Shown here: positions 41,624 to 51,935 of the stretch, piece by piece
How the letters are laid out: each line of letters begins with the position of its first letter
How positions within the stretch are numbered: the stretch's first letter is position 1
Source of the DNA: Naumovozyma dairenensis CBS 421
Taxonomy: Eukaryota; Ascomycota; Saccharomycetes; Saccharomycetales; Saccharomycetaceae
Direction of reading: 5' to 3'
Assembly (NCBI RefSeq): GCF_000227115.2
Contig: NC_016485.2
Span: 1,402,025-1,466,024 of the forward strand
DNA: 64,000 nucleotides
Notes under the pieces: generated by a model
What the model saw: the letters and a program-made list of their open reading frames with translations, nothing else
The model's database searches: none
What the model was told of the DNA's origin: nothing
Position numbers and translations under genes: made by a program

Positions 41624-44236
41624 ATGACAGAGGAATTGAGGAAATATTCCACTATTAAAAACACTATCTTCACCTTTTTTAGCATTACAGTTTCTTTAGC
41701 AACAGGTTCCATTTGCATTGCTCTCATATCCAAATTTCATCAAAATGAAGCTGTGCTGATAATTATAACATGCGCTACCTTCCTATATGCCATGACATGT
41801 CTATATTCTTTGGTTGTCCGTCTTCCTTCCAATTCAATGTCAGATAAAGCAATTAACATTATGGGAACATTTTTCCAAATCATGACTTTATGTTGTGCAA
41901 TTGAGTATTTCAACTTCTCAATTAAACATAAAATCATAAGTTCTTCGAAACTACACACAAATTTACTTATCACATTCGATTCATTATTACTCTTTACATT
42001 ATTTTTTAATGGGATCATCATTGGAAATAAAATGGAATCTCCTTCTCAACAAAACTACACAACAGCTAGCAGCAATACCATAAACAAGCAAGATGAAAAA
42101 TTTATTGAAAATGATAAATTCATTCCAATGAAAGATTCAACACAGACATTAACCCCGGCAATGGATATGTTCTTCCCAAAAAATTTCAATATGGAAACTT
42201 CTCCAGATCCAAGATCTTTATGGACTGATAATGTGCTTGGCCAAGGAGGCAAAGCATCAGTTGATAACAATTCTACAGGTTCAGTCATAAGACATACATT
42301 GGGTCCCATTATTGTCCCATCCCAAGGTTCGATAAATGGACTTCATAATAAATCAGAGATAAAGAAAAACCATCACCATCACAATTTATTTAAGTTGAGG
42401 GGATTAGGTATAATTTCTCCAACTTTAAAGAATAAGAATATGAGGAACAATAATAACAACCATTCTCAAAATTTACAAGAAGAAGGAGAAGGAGTACCAA
42501 AAAACACTAAATATATTACAAGATTATCAACTATATCAGATATATCAAAAAGTTTACTAAATGTCTTAGGAACGCCAAACCAATCTCTTGAAGGTACAGC
42601 GAAACAAGAAAGACCAACAAGTAAACAACAATCTTTAGAAAGACCATTTTCTATCATGATTGATAACTCTCATTTGAAAACATTATCTGAGGTTCGTTCA
42701 GCAGCAATTTCCCCTGCTTTAGAACAAGAAAAAATCGCAATCGGTAGAATAAATAATGCCCTATTACCACCATGTTTACGTCTTGAACATAATAATAATA
42801 GTAACAATCGATTACCTTCTTCCATAACTGAAGAACAAATTAGTCAAATTACAAGACCTGTGTCCCCATTAATACCAGAAATTCCAACATTAGCTTCGAC
42901 AAACGAAGCCGTAAACGGTACTGTGAAGATAGAAGGTGTGAATGGAAATTTTGTTCATGAAGAAGTAGAATTTGAAAATGTAGTGTTAGCTTTGGATCAA
43001 CAAGCTATACCAAATCTAGATTTTAATGACAATTTCCATTCAAATTCAATTGAACATATAGAATTACCAAATAAGGTTACAATGGAAATGTGGGAGAAGA
43101 ATAAAAATCAATTTTTACAAAGAGCAACTAGTTTACAACAACAACTTCTATTATCACCTTTCCAAATGGATCCTAATACAAATACAATGAATTTAGCGAT
43201 TTCAAGTGAGGAATTACAATCCAGTGATGCATATAGTTTCCCAAGAAAGCCTTCCATTGTCAATAATGCTCAATTAAAGCAGCAAGAAATTGTGAATGAT
43301 GACGCTATTAGTGAATTAGATGAATACTTAAATGAATTCGAAATAAATGAGTTAAATGAGAGTCAAATTATGGAAGATAGTTTAAAACAACCTATTACGA
43401 ACACGTATCCAAATGAACAATTTCAGACAAACAATTACACAACAGATAATAGCAGACAACATTCTCCAACTAAATCAATCATGTCCATAATTAGTGGTGG
43501 TGGAAATACAAACCATTCACTACATCATCATCAGAATCATCATCGAAAACAAAATTCAATTACTAATTTCCTAACTGGGAATTCACATACAAGGACTCCA
43601 TCACAAATGACATATATGCATTCTAATTCTAATTCCAATCCCCCATCTCCAACAAGGTCACAAATATTAAAAAGGATTGGGAAAAAACTTTCATTATCGA
43701 ACATTTCTGATTCCATGTTGCCTCATTCATTTTCAAATGAATCCCCCTCATCTCCAATCCCTGGTAATAATGAATTATTTAATTTCCATACATATGGTGG
43801 TTTTCATCAAGATCAACATCAATATCATAATAGAGGGAAAAGTCTTGATTTCAGTTATCTTCATTCATTACAAAATTCTCCCATGAAACAGACATCCGGA
43901 ATGTCACGAAGTGGGTCAACTTACCAAAATAGAAGAAATAGTCTCAAACCCAGTAAGTCCCTAGCTCCTCCCCTTCCTGTAAATTCGAATTTTTACAAGC
44001 AGAAAAACAATATTACATATTCATTCACTAATAATAATAGCAATGTTGAGTTGGAATCACCATCATTAATCCTTCGAAGAACTAGTTCGAATCCAGACTC
44101 TCATAGATCAAGCCTCGTATCTTCTAAAGATTCCGGTACCGAATATCCTGATATTGTAATGAGTCAATATGATAGAGAAAGATGGAATACTATAACGAAT
44201 TTACATCTCAATGAACCTCGGATTGATAATGAATAA
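41624..44236 (+). CDS. IRC8: Irc8-like four-TM bud-tip protein
   Basis: From the first ATG (41624) the product is 870 residues; the frame is open 13 codons further upstream but only from a TTG. Four hydrophobic helices sit at the N-terminus (about residues 15-40, 45-65, 75-100 and 110-135). A very long disordered Asn/Ser/Gln-rich cytoplasmic tail follows, with small conserved islands such as SPTRSQILKRIGKKLSLSN and EYPDIVMSQYDRERW near the C-terminus. S. cerevisiae Irc8 is a bud-tip protein of unknown function with a similar layout. The assignment rests mainly on position (YJL051W, between PEP8 and MTR4) and architecture. Confidence 0.78.
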   Translation: MTEELRKYSTIKNTIFTFFSITVSLATGSICIALISKFHQNEAVLIIITCATFLYAMTCLYSLVVRLPSNSMSDKAINIMGTFFQIMTLCCAIEYFNFSIKHKIISSSKLHTNLLITFDSLLLFTLFFNGIIIGNKMESPSQQNYTTASSNTINKQDEKFIENDKFIPMKDSTQTLTPAMDMFFPKNFNMETSPDPRSLWTDNVLGQGGKASVDNNSTGSVIRHTLGPIIVPSQGSINGLHNKSEIKKNHHHHNLFKLRGLGIISPTLKNKNMRNNNNNHSQNLQEEGEGVPKNTKYITRLSTISDISKSLLNVLGTPNQSLEGTAKQERPTSKQQSLERPFSIMIDNSHLKTLSEVRSAAISPALEQEKIAIGRINNALLPPCLRLEHNNNSNNRLPSSITEEQISQITRPVSPLIPEIPTLASTNEAVNGTVKIEGVNGNFVHEEVEFENVVLALDQQAIPNLDFNDNFHSNSIEHIELPNKVTMEMWEKNKNQFLQRATSLQQQLLLSPFQMDPNTNTMNLAISSEELQSSDAYSFPRKPSIVNNAQLKQQEIVNDDAISELDEYLNEFEINELNESQIMEDSLKQPITNTYPNEQFQTNNYTTDNSRQHSPTKSIMSIISGGGNTNHSLHHHQNHHRKQNSITNFLTGNSHTRTPSQMTYMHSNSNSNPPSPTRSQILKRIGKKLSLSNISDSMLPHSFSNESPSSPIPGNNELFNFHTYGGFHQDQHQYHNRGKSLDFSYLHSLQNSPMKQTSGMSRSGSTYQNRRNSLKPSKSLAPPLPVNSNFYKQKNNITYSFTNNNSNVELESPSLILRRTSSNPDSHRSSLVSSKDSGTEYPDIVMSQYDRERWNTITNLHLNEPRIDNE

Positions 44237-44467
44237 ATAATAAAGGACATTTTATAATGACATCTATATAGTTTGAAGAAGGCATTTTGTCTGAAAAAAA
44301 TTATATATGCAGTTAATTATTTACAAGTATAAGAAAGAAATAATAGATACCCCCATTTTATTTAACGTTAGAACTTATAAGTCTGTAATAGAGTTTACTA
44401 TCATGTAACACAACCAAGACAGATATTACTGTATACTGATAGCCTTTGTTAAATACCTAAGTGACTG
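44237..44467. other. IRC8 3' flank up to the transposon end
   Basis: AT-rich sequence between the IRC8 stop and the left inverted repeat of the transposon. No gene. Confidence 0.5.
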
Positions 44468-44495
44468 GGACAGATGTTGGCCTATTTTTTGGCCC
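44468..44495 (+). repeat. Left terminal inverted repeat of the pogo-type element
   Basis: It begins GGACAGATGTTGGCCTATTT and continues with a T run and GGCC. Over the first 27 positions it differs from the right end at two (positions 16 and 17). Confidence 0.85.
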
Positions 44496-44711
44496 GTTTT
44501 ACACCAAAAGTGGATGGAGGGCGAAAACTTTTTTTAATTCAAAAAATTCAAGATTTAGATAGAATTCAGGGCTAACTGGAAAGCAAGCCTGTGGATGTTT
44601 AAAAATATCAAGAAGAAATATGCATAAATTATGTATACGATTATTGTAAATATGAGTATACTGAAATTGAGTTGAATTTGATTGGCAAAGAAAAAAGTAG
44701 AGGGATAGCCC

Positions 44712-47058
44712 CTCTATATCGGATAGATATCAGCATCAGGCGCATCAGGTGCATCAGATGCATCTGCTAAGTTAACTGTGAGGGTTCCAAATGGGTGACA
44801 AATCTCTTTGAAAGTTGTTGTCACATCAATACGTTCTAATTGTTCTAGTATATTTCCCTCAATGCTCCCCCTAAGAGTAATTGTCCCTTCAGTGGCTTCC
44901 GTTTCTGATACCATAGTGCAGCTTCAGTTTCCGAAGATATCCTGGGCAATTCTCTAGAAGCATGCGTCGCTTTTGCATTACTCATTAGCTTCTTCCGTTT
45001 GGTGGTTTTCATCATTACATCCTATGAGATATCTCTACAGTTTTCATTGAACTGATACCTCCTTGCCTTCTTCTTACATTTCTCATCATAGTTCACGACT
45101 CTTTGGAATTCATACTTTAATGAAGAGTTCGTGCCATCAGCACAACGTTTGCTAGTGATTATTTCAGAGGTTAGATCATAAAAATATCTTTTTCGTTTGC
45201 AGGGAGCAAGATCGAAAGCCCAGTAGCAAAGTTTTCGTAATCTTCCGGATATAGATTCCCTTTCTCAACCGGTCTGTCGTATACTTCGTTTAACATCACT
45301 CTAGTAAATCTCTTTTCTGGAGTTTCATCAGCTGTAAATTTAAGTTCAGTTTCAATTTCTTCGAGTACATCAATATGGGGAGGTGAATCCGGTACATTAT
45401 ATGAATTACTTAGTCCAAATCTAATATTATCCTCATGAGTAACGTCTTCAATATCACTTACAATGATACTACTATCCCAGCAGGCTGGCCTATTCTCTTT
45501 CTACTGCTTTGGTGTGGTGGTAAATCTGTCACGGTGGTGCATTATGCGCTCGTTGTTATCTAACAATTTTTTCAAGAATGCTTCAAGCTCCCCATCTGGA
45601 ATAGAAACCCCAATTAAGATCCTTGCAAAGGCGTTAAAAAAGTGGATGTCGAGTGGTTGTAGCAATTCGGATGAGTGGCTGAGAATGAACAATAATTCAA
45701 TATTATTCTCAGAAGTAAATTCAGCGATTTCTTTACTGTTAAGGGAAATATGGTCATCCGATACCAAGAGTCTGGGTTGTGTCTCGACAGATAACCCCTT
45801 CTCTTCAACCATTTGCCCTAGTCTGTGGATGGAAGACATTTTTTAAGTACAATAAAAAGTTCTCAGTATTAATAAAACCATTTTGGGTTCTCCCGAATTG
45901 CCAATGGGAAAACTTTTCACTGATGATTTTCTTAATGATCTTAGAGATTTTTTTTCCATGCAAAATGACATAAGGATCCGAAATTGTTTCATTGGCACCG
46001 ATAGTATACAAAAGGCTTAGATGGCTAGTTGGCTCATTCACAGAAATTCCAGGAGTAGTATTGGCGCCGGTTAACTCCCTGATTTTGTCACCTCTTTGCC
46101 CTAACTTTAAGCCTGTTTCATCGCAATTAAAGATAAATTTACTAAATCTATTAATATAGTTTTTATATTATAAGGGACTTTCTAACAAAATCATCATTGC
46201 GAATCGGGTTAGAGCCAATTTCTCTACGATTCTTCTCAATGGCTCTGCTTAGCTTAAAAGACATCCAATATTTGTTGACCCCTGTAAGCCGTCTTTTTAC
46301 AGATATCTGTTGGATTCTCTGTTTCCAACTCTTCCACGATTTTAAATAATTCGTTATTTAAAATAGTTGAACACCGGTTAGTATCATCTATTTCCTTTTT
46401 CGTTTCTTTAACTGTATGAATGCAATCTGCATTTAGGTACTCAAGATTGTTAATGAACTTATCAGCTTTAACTAATTTATGTTCATCATCAAGACTGATA
46501 ATTTTTTCCTTTAATTTGCTTTCAGCCAAGTCAGAAAACTTTTTCATTTTCAAGAAGTGATTCAAATAACCACGGAAACCTTCAATGTCATCGAAGGTAT
46601 AATCCAAATTTTGAAGGGCTATCATGATGCTTTAGGTAGCAAATGTCATCACTAGTAAAATAGTTCTTTACAGTTTTAACCAATTTATTATCCCTTAAAA
46701 AACGTCTAAAGGTTATTCTTGGGATATTAAATAATTTACAGATTTCAGTTTATGATACTTTATTCGCTTCAATTTCGTCTAAATATTTGTTGTCGATAAA
46801 AAAGAAAAACTTAGCAACATCGAGAATTTCGTATTGGTTTAAGTCGGTCTTTGAGCTAAAGGTGTCATACTCCTCATCGGTACGATCAGCTAATTTCAAA
46901 GCTAACGAATAATCAAAATATCTGGAGTTAGTTAGCAGAATTGTGTCAATAATGAAAACAGAATCACTCTTAAAGACGTTGCCAATACTATATTCAGGAA
47001 ATCTATGATTTTGGAAATTTGCTTCAATAGTTTTGATTTGTGAATCGGTATAAAAATT
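44712..47058 (-). pseudogene. Broken pogo/Fot1-type transposase
   Basis: A leftward frame is open from 47058 to about 46630 except for a TAA at 46750-46752. Just after that stop is a Psq-type helix-turn-helix (EICKLFNIPRITFRRFL). The frame then shifts into 46625-46254 (123 codons), then into a short piece with SRAIEKNRREIGSNPIRNDD, then into the catalytic region. The first Asp is at 46120-46122 (FNCDETGLKLGQRG), followed by DPYVILHGKK and FGRTQNGFINTENF. Another shift near 45830 leads to the second Asp at 45756-45758 (LLVSDDHISL) and the third at 45648-45650 (LLQPLDIHFF), with 35 residues between them. C-terminal remnants run to about 44712. At least one stop and about four shifts make it non-functional, yet all three acidic residues survive. 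Confidence 0.82.
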
Positions 47059-47660
47059 TCATAAGCAAGCAGAAGATATTGTATGAGAGTTAATGGCGAT
47101 AATTGAAGGTTTAGAGTTGTAGATATACTTCTATATGGTAATATATATTGCAAGTATTAAACATATATATAGTTAAATGACGCTGATTGCTCGTTATTGT
47201 TTTCTACGGACATAACAAACTTTGCAGACACGTAGGTTTTAATCTGGTTGAATTATTTATTTTTTAAATATAATGATAAACAAATTTGAGTATTAAGAAA
47301 CGTTCTTCTATCGAATACATATTGTTGTTAATATTATTCTCTTCCTATATAGTGAAGACATTTTTCACCTCGAAATGCCTTTTTCTTTTAGCCGTCGTAA
47401 CCATAAATTCAGGCTGTCATTGCTTCGAAACGCACGATAAACGAAAGCAACTTAACGTCGAGCGCATTGTTTACATCTGAGAGAAAAAAGTTTGCACTGG
47501 AGGGTTTGGATCTCGAACGACGGGGTTGTTGTTTCAAGTTACAGAAGACCTACTGAAAAACTACTTTCTTGTTTGGCTAAAAGGCAGGGCTCAGATAATT
47601 TTATCCAGATTATCCCTTTTTAGACCCTATCCATTTTTGGTCCAAAATTGGCCAAAAAAC

Positions 47661-47688
47661 TGGCCAAAAAACTGGCCAACATCTGTCC
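47661..47688 (-). repeat. Right terminal inverted repeat of the pogo-type element
   Basis: Read leftward it begins GGACAGATGTTGGCCAGTTT. Just inside it, on the plus strand, the unit TGGCCAAAAAAC is repeated in tandem (about 47649-47676), giving extra GGCC blocks that resemble subterminal transposase-binding repeats. Confidence 0.85.
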
Positions 47689-48196
47689 TACTCTGGTAGC
47701 TAATCTTGTGAAAAGATGGTAATTCTCTTGGACCCAGTTTTTTATCACTTTAGTTTTTCTTTTTTTTTCCTTTTTTTTTTTCGAATATTATTGAAGTTTT
47801 AAAAAACTGTTACAAAAATCGCAAAAGAACTATAAAAAAACCTTTAAAACTAAATCAATCTTACAAGATTTTTGTTAAAAGTGATAACTACATCCAAAGC
47901 AATCAATTGAAGTTCGTGACATCTTTCTTTAAAAAGAAGCAGCTATGTGACGCCGATCATCCAAAGATGTCAGTCGGAGTATTATAAAGTGACAGACAAA
48001 CAGACAGACCGGGTTATTATTCTCCGTGAAAATTTTGTCGCGATGAGATCTGAAAAATTAATTAATACAGGTTATTATGTAAATCAGTAAAGCACATTTG
48101 AGAAAGAACAATATTACTTCATCAACATTGAAGGTTCTATCTAGATCTGCATATCCGATATATATAATCAAGCAGACATACATACGTCTTATCGAA
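47689..48196. other. MTR4 promoter region
   Basis: About 500 bp with long T and A tracts (47757-47784) and, close to the gene, PAC and RRPE motifs (listed separately). The MTR4 frame is open upstream to an ATG at 48098, but the extension carries no conserved residues. Confidence 0.6.
48027..48047 (+). promoter_or_regulatory. RRPE and PAC motifs upstream of MTR4
   Basis: TGAAAATTTT at 48027-48036 is an RRPE-type element, and GCGATGAG at 48040-48047 is a PAC box. They lie 150-170 bp upstream of the MTR4 start. This pairing is typical of the ribosome-biogenesis regulon, to which MTR4 belongs. Confidence 0.72.
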
Positions 48197-51100
48197 ATGG
48201 ATTCTGACGATTTATTTGGTGTCTTCAATGAAGCTCCTATTGAAATACCTGATGATATTCCAGAAGAAGAAGGGCAAAGTAGTACCACTCCAAATGAAGA
48301 CAACAAAACAAACAAGCGTACTTTAGATTCTGACGAAGATGTAAATGTTGATGATGACGACGATGAAGAAGAAGGGAATAACAAGAACGTATCGAACAAG
48401 ACAAAGAAATCTAAAATCCATTCTTTAACAGACAAGAAAGAAAAATCCACAGTAGTCCCCGTCGTAGCTGATTCCTTCGAACAAGAAGCTTCCAGAGAGG
48501 TCGAAGCATCAGCAGGTTTAACAAATGCTGCAACCACACAAGTAGAAGAAGATGGTAAAGTTAGATTATCACATCAAGTTCGTCATCAAGTCGCCTTACC
48601 ACCAAATTACGATTATACCCCGATTGCTGAACATAAGAGAATTAATGAAGCACGTACGTATCCGTTCACTTTGGATCCCTTCCAAGATACAGCTGTTTCT
48701 TGTATCGATAGAGGTGAATCTGTTTTAGTGTCAGCTCATACTTCTGCAGGGAAAACTGTGGTCGCTGAGTATGCTATTGCTCAATCTTTAAGAGAAAAGC
48801 AAAGAGTCATTTATACTTCTCCAATTAAAGCTTTATCTAATCAAAAATATAGAGAATTGCTAGCTGAGTTTGGTGATGTTGGGTTGATGACTGGTGATAT
48901 TACAATTAACCCTGATGCAGGTTGTTTAGTTATGACTACAGAAATTTTAAGAAGTATGTTATATAGAGGTAGTGAAGTGATGAGAGAAGTTGCATGGGTT
49001 ATATTTGATGAAGTTCATTATATGAGAGATAAAGAACGTGGTGTTGTTTGGGAAGAAACTATCATTCTTTTACCTGATAAAGTCCGTTATGTGTTTTTAT
49101 CTGCTACTATTCCAAATGCTATGGAGTTTGCGGAATGGATTTGTAAGATTCACTCTCAACCTTGTCATATTGTTTATACTAATTTCCGTCCAACTCCTTT
49201 ACAACATTATCTTTTCCCAGCACATGGTGATGGTATTTATTTAGTTGTTGATGAAAAAAGTACATTTAGAGAAGAAAATTTCCAAAAAGCGATGGCATCA
49301 ATTAGTAATCAATCAGGTGATGATCCAAATTCTACAAATTCAAGAGGTAAGAAGGGTCAAACGTTTAAAGGTGGTGCTGCCAAAGGTGATGCTAAGGGTG
49401 ATATTTATAAGATTGTTAAGATGATTTGGAAGAAAAAATATAACCCTGTTATTGTCTTTTCATTTAGTAAACGTGATTGTGAAGAATTAGCATTGAAAAT
49501 GTCTAAATTAGATTTCAATTCAGATGATGAAAAGGATGCCCTATCGAAAATTTTTAATAATGCAATTGCTTTGTTACCAGAAACTGATAGAGAATTACCT
49601 CAAATTAAACATATTTTACCTCTATTAAGAAGAGGTATTGGTATCCATCATTCAGGTCTTTTACCGATCTTAAAAGAAGTTATTGAAATTTTATTCCAAG
49701 AAGGGTTCTTAAAGGTTTTATTTGCAACAGAAACTTTCTCTATTGGGTTAAATATGCCTGCAAAGACTGTTGTTTTCACTTCAGTTAGAAAATGGGATGG
49801 TCAACAATTCCGTTGGGTATCTGGTGGTGAATATATTCAAATGTCAGGTCGTGCTGGTCGTCGTGGGTTAGATGATCGTGGTATTGTCATTATGATGATC
49901 GATGAGAAAATGGAACCACAAGTTGCTAAAGGTATGGTTAAAGGTCAAGCTGATAGATTGGATTCTGCTTTCCATTTAGGTTATAATATGATTTTGAATT
50001 TAATGAGAGTGGAAGGTATTTCACCTGAGTTTATGTTAGAACATTCATTTTATCAATTCCAAAATGTAATTTCCGTCCCCATTATGGAAAAAAAATTAAT
50101 TGAATTGAATAAAGAAATTGATGATATTCAAATTGATGACGAAGAAAATATCAAAGAATATTATGAAGTAAGGCAAACGCTTGATAGCTACAATGAAGAT
50201 GTCCGTCATATAATGACACATCCAGCCAATGTATTAAGCTTTTTACAACCAGGTAGACTAATTGAAGTTAACATTGGAGGTAAGACTGGGGATAACAAGC
50301 AAAATTATGGTTGGGCAGCAGTTATTGATTTTGCTAAGAGAATTAATAAACGTAATCCTACTGCTGTCTATACAGACCATGAATCATACATTGTTAACGT
50401 TGTAGTTAATAGTATGTATGCTGATTCTCCAGTGAATTTGTTGAAGCCATTTAATCCAACATTCCCTGAAGGTATTCGTCCTGCTGAAGAAGGTGAAAAA
50501 TCCATATGTGCTGCTATACCAATAACTTTAGATTCTATACAATCATTGGGTAATATTAGACTACATATGCCCAAGGATATCAGAGCTAGTGGACAAAAGG
50601 AAATTGTAGGTAAATCATTGAGTGAAGTTCAACGTAGATTCCCCGATGGGATCCCATTAATTGATCCAATTAAAAACATGAAGATTGAAGATGATGATTT
50701 TACTAAATTATTGAAAAAAATTGAAGTTCTTGAAGGTAAATTATTTTCAAATCAATTAAGTAATTCTGTGAGATTAGCTGAATTATATGAGAAATATAGT
50801 AGGAAGCATGCGTTGATTAATGATACTAAACAATTAAAACATAAGATTAATGAATCTCAAGCTGTGATACAGTTAGATGATTTACGTAGACGTAAGAGAG
50901 TTTTACGTCGTTTAGGATTTTCTACGCCAAGTGATATTATTGAATTGAAAGGTAGAGTTGCATGTGAAATTTCTAGTGGTGATGAATTATTATTAACTGA
51001 ATTAATCTTCAATGGTAATTTCAATGAATTGACACCTGAACAATCAGCAGCATTACTTTCATGTTTCGCATTCCAAGAACGTTGTAAAGAAGCCCCAAGA

Positions 51101-51460
51101 TTAAAACCTGAATTAGGTGAACCATTGAAAGCTATGAGAGAACTTGCTTCTAAAATTGCCAAAATAATGAAGGATTCCAAGATTGAAATTGTTGAGAAGG
51201 ATTATGTTGAAAGTTTTAGACATGAACTTATGGAAGTTGTGTATGAATGGTGTAAAGGTGCCACATTTACCCAAATTTGTAAAATGACCGATGTTTATGA
51301 AGGTTCATTGATTAGAATGTTCAAGAGATTGGAAGAATTAGTTAAAGAATTGGTTGATGTTGCCAATACAATTGGTAATACAGCTTTGAAGGAAAAAATG
51401 GAAACAGTTATAAAGTTGATACATAGAGATATTGTTTCCGCTGGTTCCTTGTATTTATAG
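48197..51460 (+). CDS. MTR4: Exosome RNA helicase Mtr4 (TRAMP complex)
   Basis: From the ATG at 48197 the product is 1087 residues, against 1073 in S. cerevisiae; an in-frame ATG at 48098 is less likely because the homologue starts MDSTDLFDVFEE-like, matching [14 protein letters not shown]. The Ski2-type helicase core shows Walker [15 protein letters not shown] (about residue 180), DEVH in FDEVHYMRD (about 271), SATIPN and motif [12 protein letters not shown]. The arch/KOW insertion and the C-terminal helical bundle follow. Mtr4 unwinds RNA for the nuclear exosome, alone or in TRAMP with Trf4/5 and Air1/2, and is recruited to pre-rRNA by Utp18 and Nop53. Position YJL050W. Confidence 0.98.
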   Translation: MDSDDLFGVFNEAPIEIPDDIPEEEGQSSTTPNEDNKTNKRTLDSDEDVNVDDDDDEEEGNNKNVSNKTKKSKIHSLTDKKEKSTVVPVVADSFEQEASREVEASAGLTNAATTQVEEDGKVRLSHQVRHQVALPPNYDYTPIAEHKRINEARTYPFTLDPFQDTAVSCIDRGESVLVSAHTSAGKTVVAEYAIAQSLREKQRVIYTSPIKALSNQKYRELLAEFGDVGLMTGDITINPDAGCLVMTTEILRSMLYRGSEVMREVAWVIFDEVHYMRDKERGVVWEETIILLPDKVRYVFLSATIPNAMEFAEWICKIHSQPCHIVYTNFRPTPLQHYLFPAHGDGIYLVVDEKSTFREENFQKAMASISNQSGDDPNSTNSRGKKGQTFKGGAAKGDAKGDIYKIVKMIWKKKYNPVIVFSFSKRDCEELALKMSKLDFNSDDEKDALSKIFNNAIALLPETDRELPQIKHILPLLRRGIGIHHSGLLPILKEVIEILFQEGFLKVLFATETFSIGLNMPAKTVVFTSVRKWDGQQFRWVSGGEYIQMSGRAGRRGLDDRGIVIMMIDEKMEPQVAKGMVKGQADRLDSAFHLGYNMILNLMRVEGISPEFMLEHSFYQFQNVISVPIMEKKLIELNKEIDDIQIDDEENIKEYYEVRQTLDSYNEDVRHIMTHPANVLSFLQPGRLIEVNIGGKTGDNKQNYGWAAVIDFAKRINKRNPTAVYTDHESYIVNVVVNSMYADSPVNLLKPFNPTFPEGIRPAEEGEKSICAAIPITLDSIQSLGNIRLHMPKDIRASGQKEIVGKSLSEVQRRFPDGIPLIDPIKNMKIEDDDFTKLLKKIEVLEGKLFSNQLSNSVRLAELYEKYSRKHALINDTKQLKHKINESQAVIQLDDLRRRKRVLRRLGFSTPSDIIELKGRVACEISSGDELLLTELIFNGNFNELTPEQSAALLSCFAFQERCKEAPRLKPELGEPLKAMRELASKIAKIMKDSKIEIVEKDYVESFRHELMEVVYEWCKGATFTQICKMTDVYEGSLIRMFKRLEELVKELVDVANTIGNTALKEKMETVIKLIHRDIVSAGSLYL

Positions 51461-51935
51461 ATCTTTCATTTTCCTTTAATTTGTATTATAAATATATGTA
51501 TATATGTTGGTATCAATAAAAAAAAGTAATAATAATAATAGAAGATTGTGTGTTGGGTAAATGATTGTAAACAAGAACTGAATTTATTAGTTTTGTATTT
51601 TGTACTACAAAAACTTGTAGTATTTTAAGAGAAGAAGTAAATGAAGTGTTCCGTATTTTATCGTATGTTCAACGATTCGGACTTCAGTAAGAGCTCCGGA
51701 GTTCTCCATATGTACGTGAACGCAAAAAATACAGACCAAAAAGAAACATTCAGATGATAGGGAAAGAATACAAGGAATACAACGTTAAAAAAGAACAGGA
51801 AATCAAAAATTATCTTGCAAAAAAATCATCCATTGAATCAAGCAATGGTATTACATTTTATATTTATTTCCGTACGAAGTTCTTCTATAGAAAAAATGTA
51901 TAAAAAAAAGGAAGGAAAAAGTATAAACATAGAGA
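51461..51935. other. Convergent MTR4-TEF4 intergenic region
   Basis: About 475 bp between two convergent 3' ends. AT-rich with short A runs; no gene recognised. Confidence 0.5.

Larger units (their letters stand above)
44468..47688 (-). mobile_element. Decayed Tc1/mariner-pogo (Fot1-type) DNA transposon, 3.2 kb
   Basis: The ends are imperfect inverted repeats of 27 bp with two mismatches (left 44468-44494, right 47662-47688, reading GGACAGATGTTGGCC from each end). Between them, leftward, lie pieces of a pogo/Fot1-type transposase in the expected order: an N-terminal helix-turn-helix, an NCDETG motif with the first catalytic Asp, the VSDDH motif with the second, and LLQPLDI with the third. 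The reading frame is broken by stops and shifts. IRC8 and MTR4, its neighbours, are adjacent in S. cerevisiae, so the element is an insertion. A TA dinucleotide follows the right end (47689-47690); the left flank has TG, so the target duplication is not intact. Confidence 0.85.

Noticed and set aside
45463..45846. 127-codon plus-strand ORF inside the transposon
   Set aside because: It is the reverse strand of the catalytic part of the broken transposase, which has the recognisable motifs.
48098..48196. 33-codon N-terminal extension of MTR4
   Set aside because: The conserved Mtr4 start corresponds to the ATG at 48197; the extension overlaps the promoter motif region and has no conserved residues.
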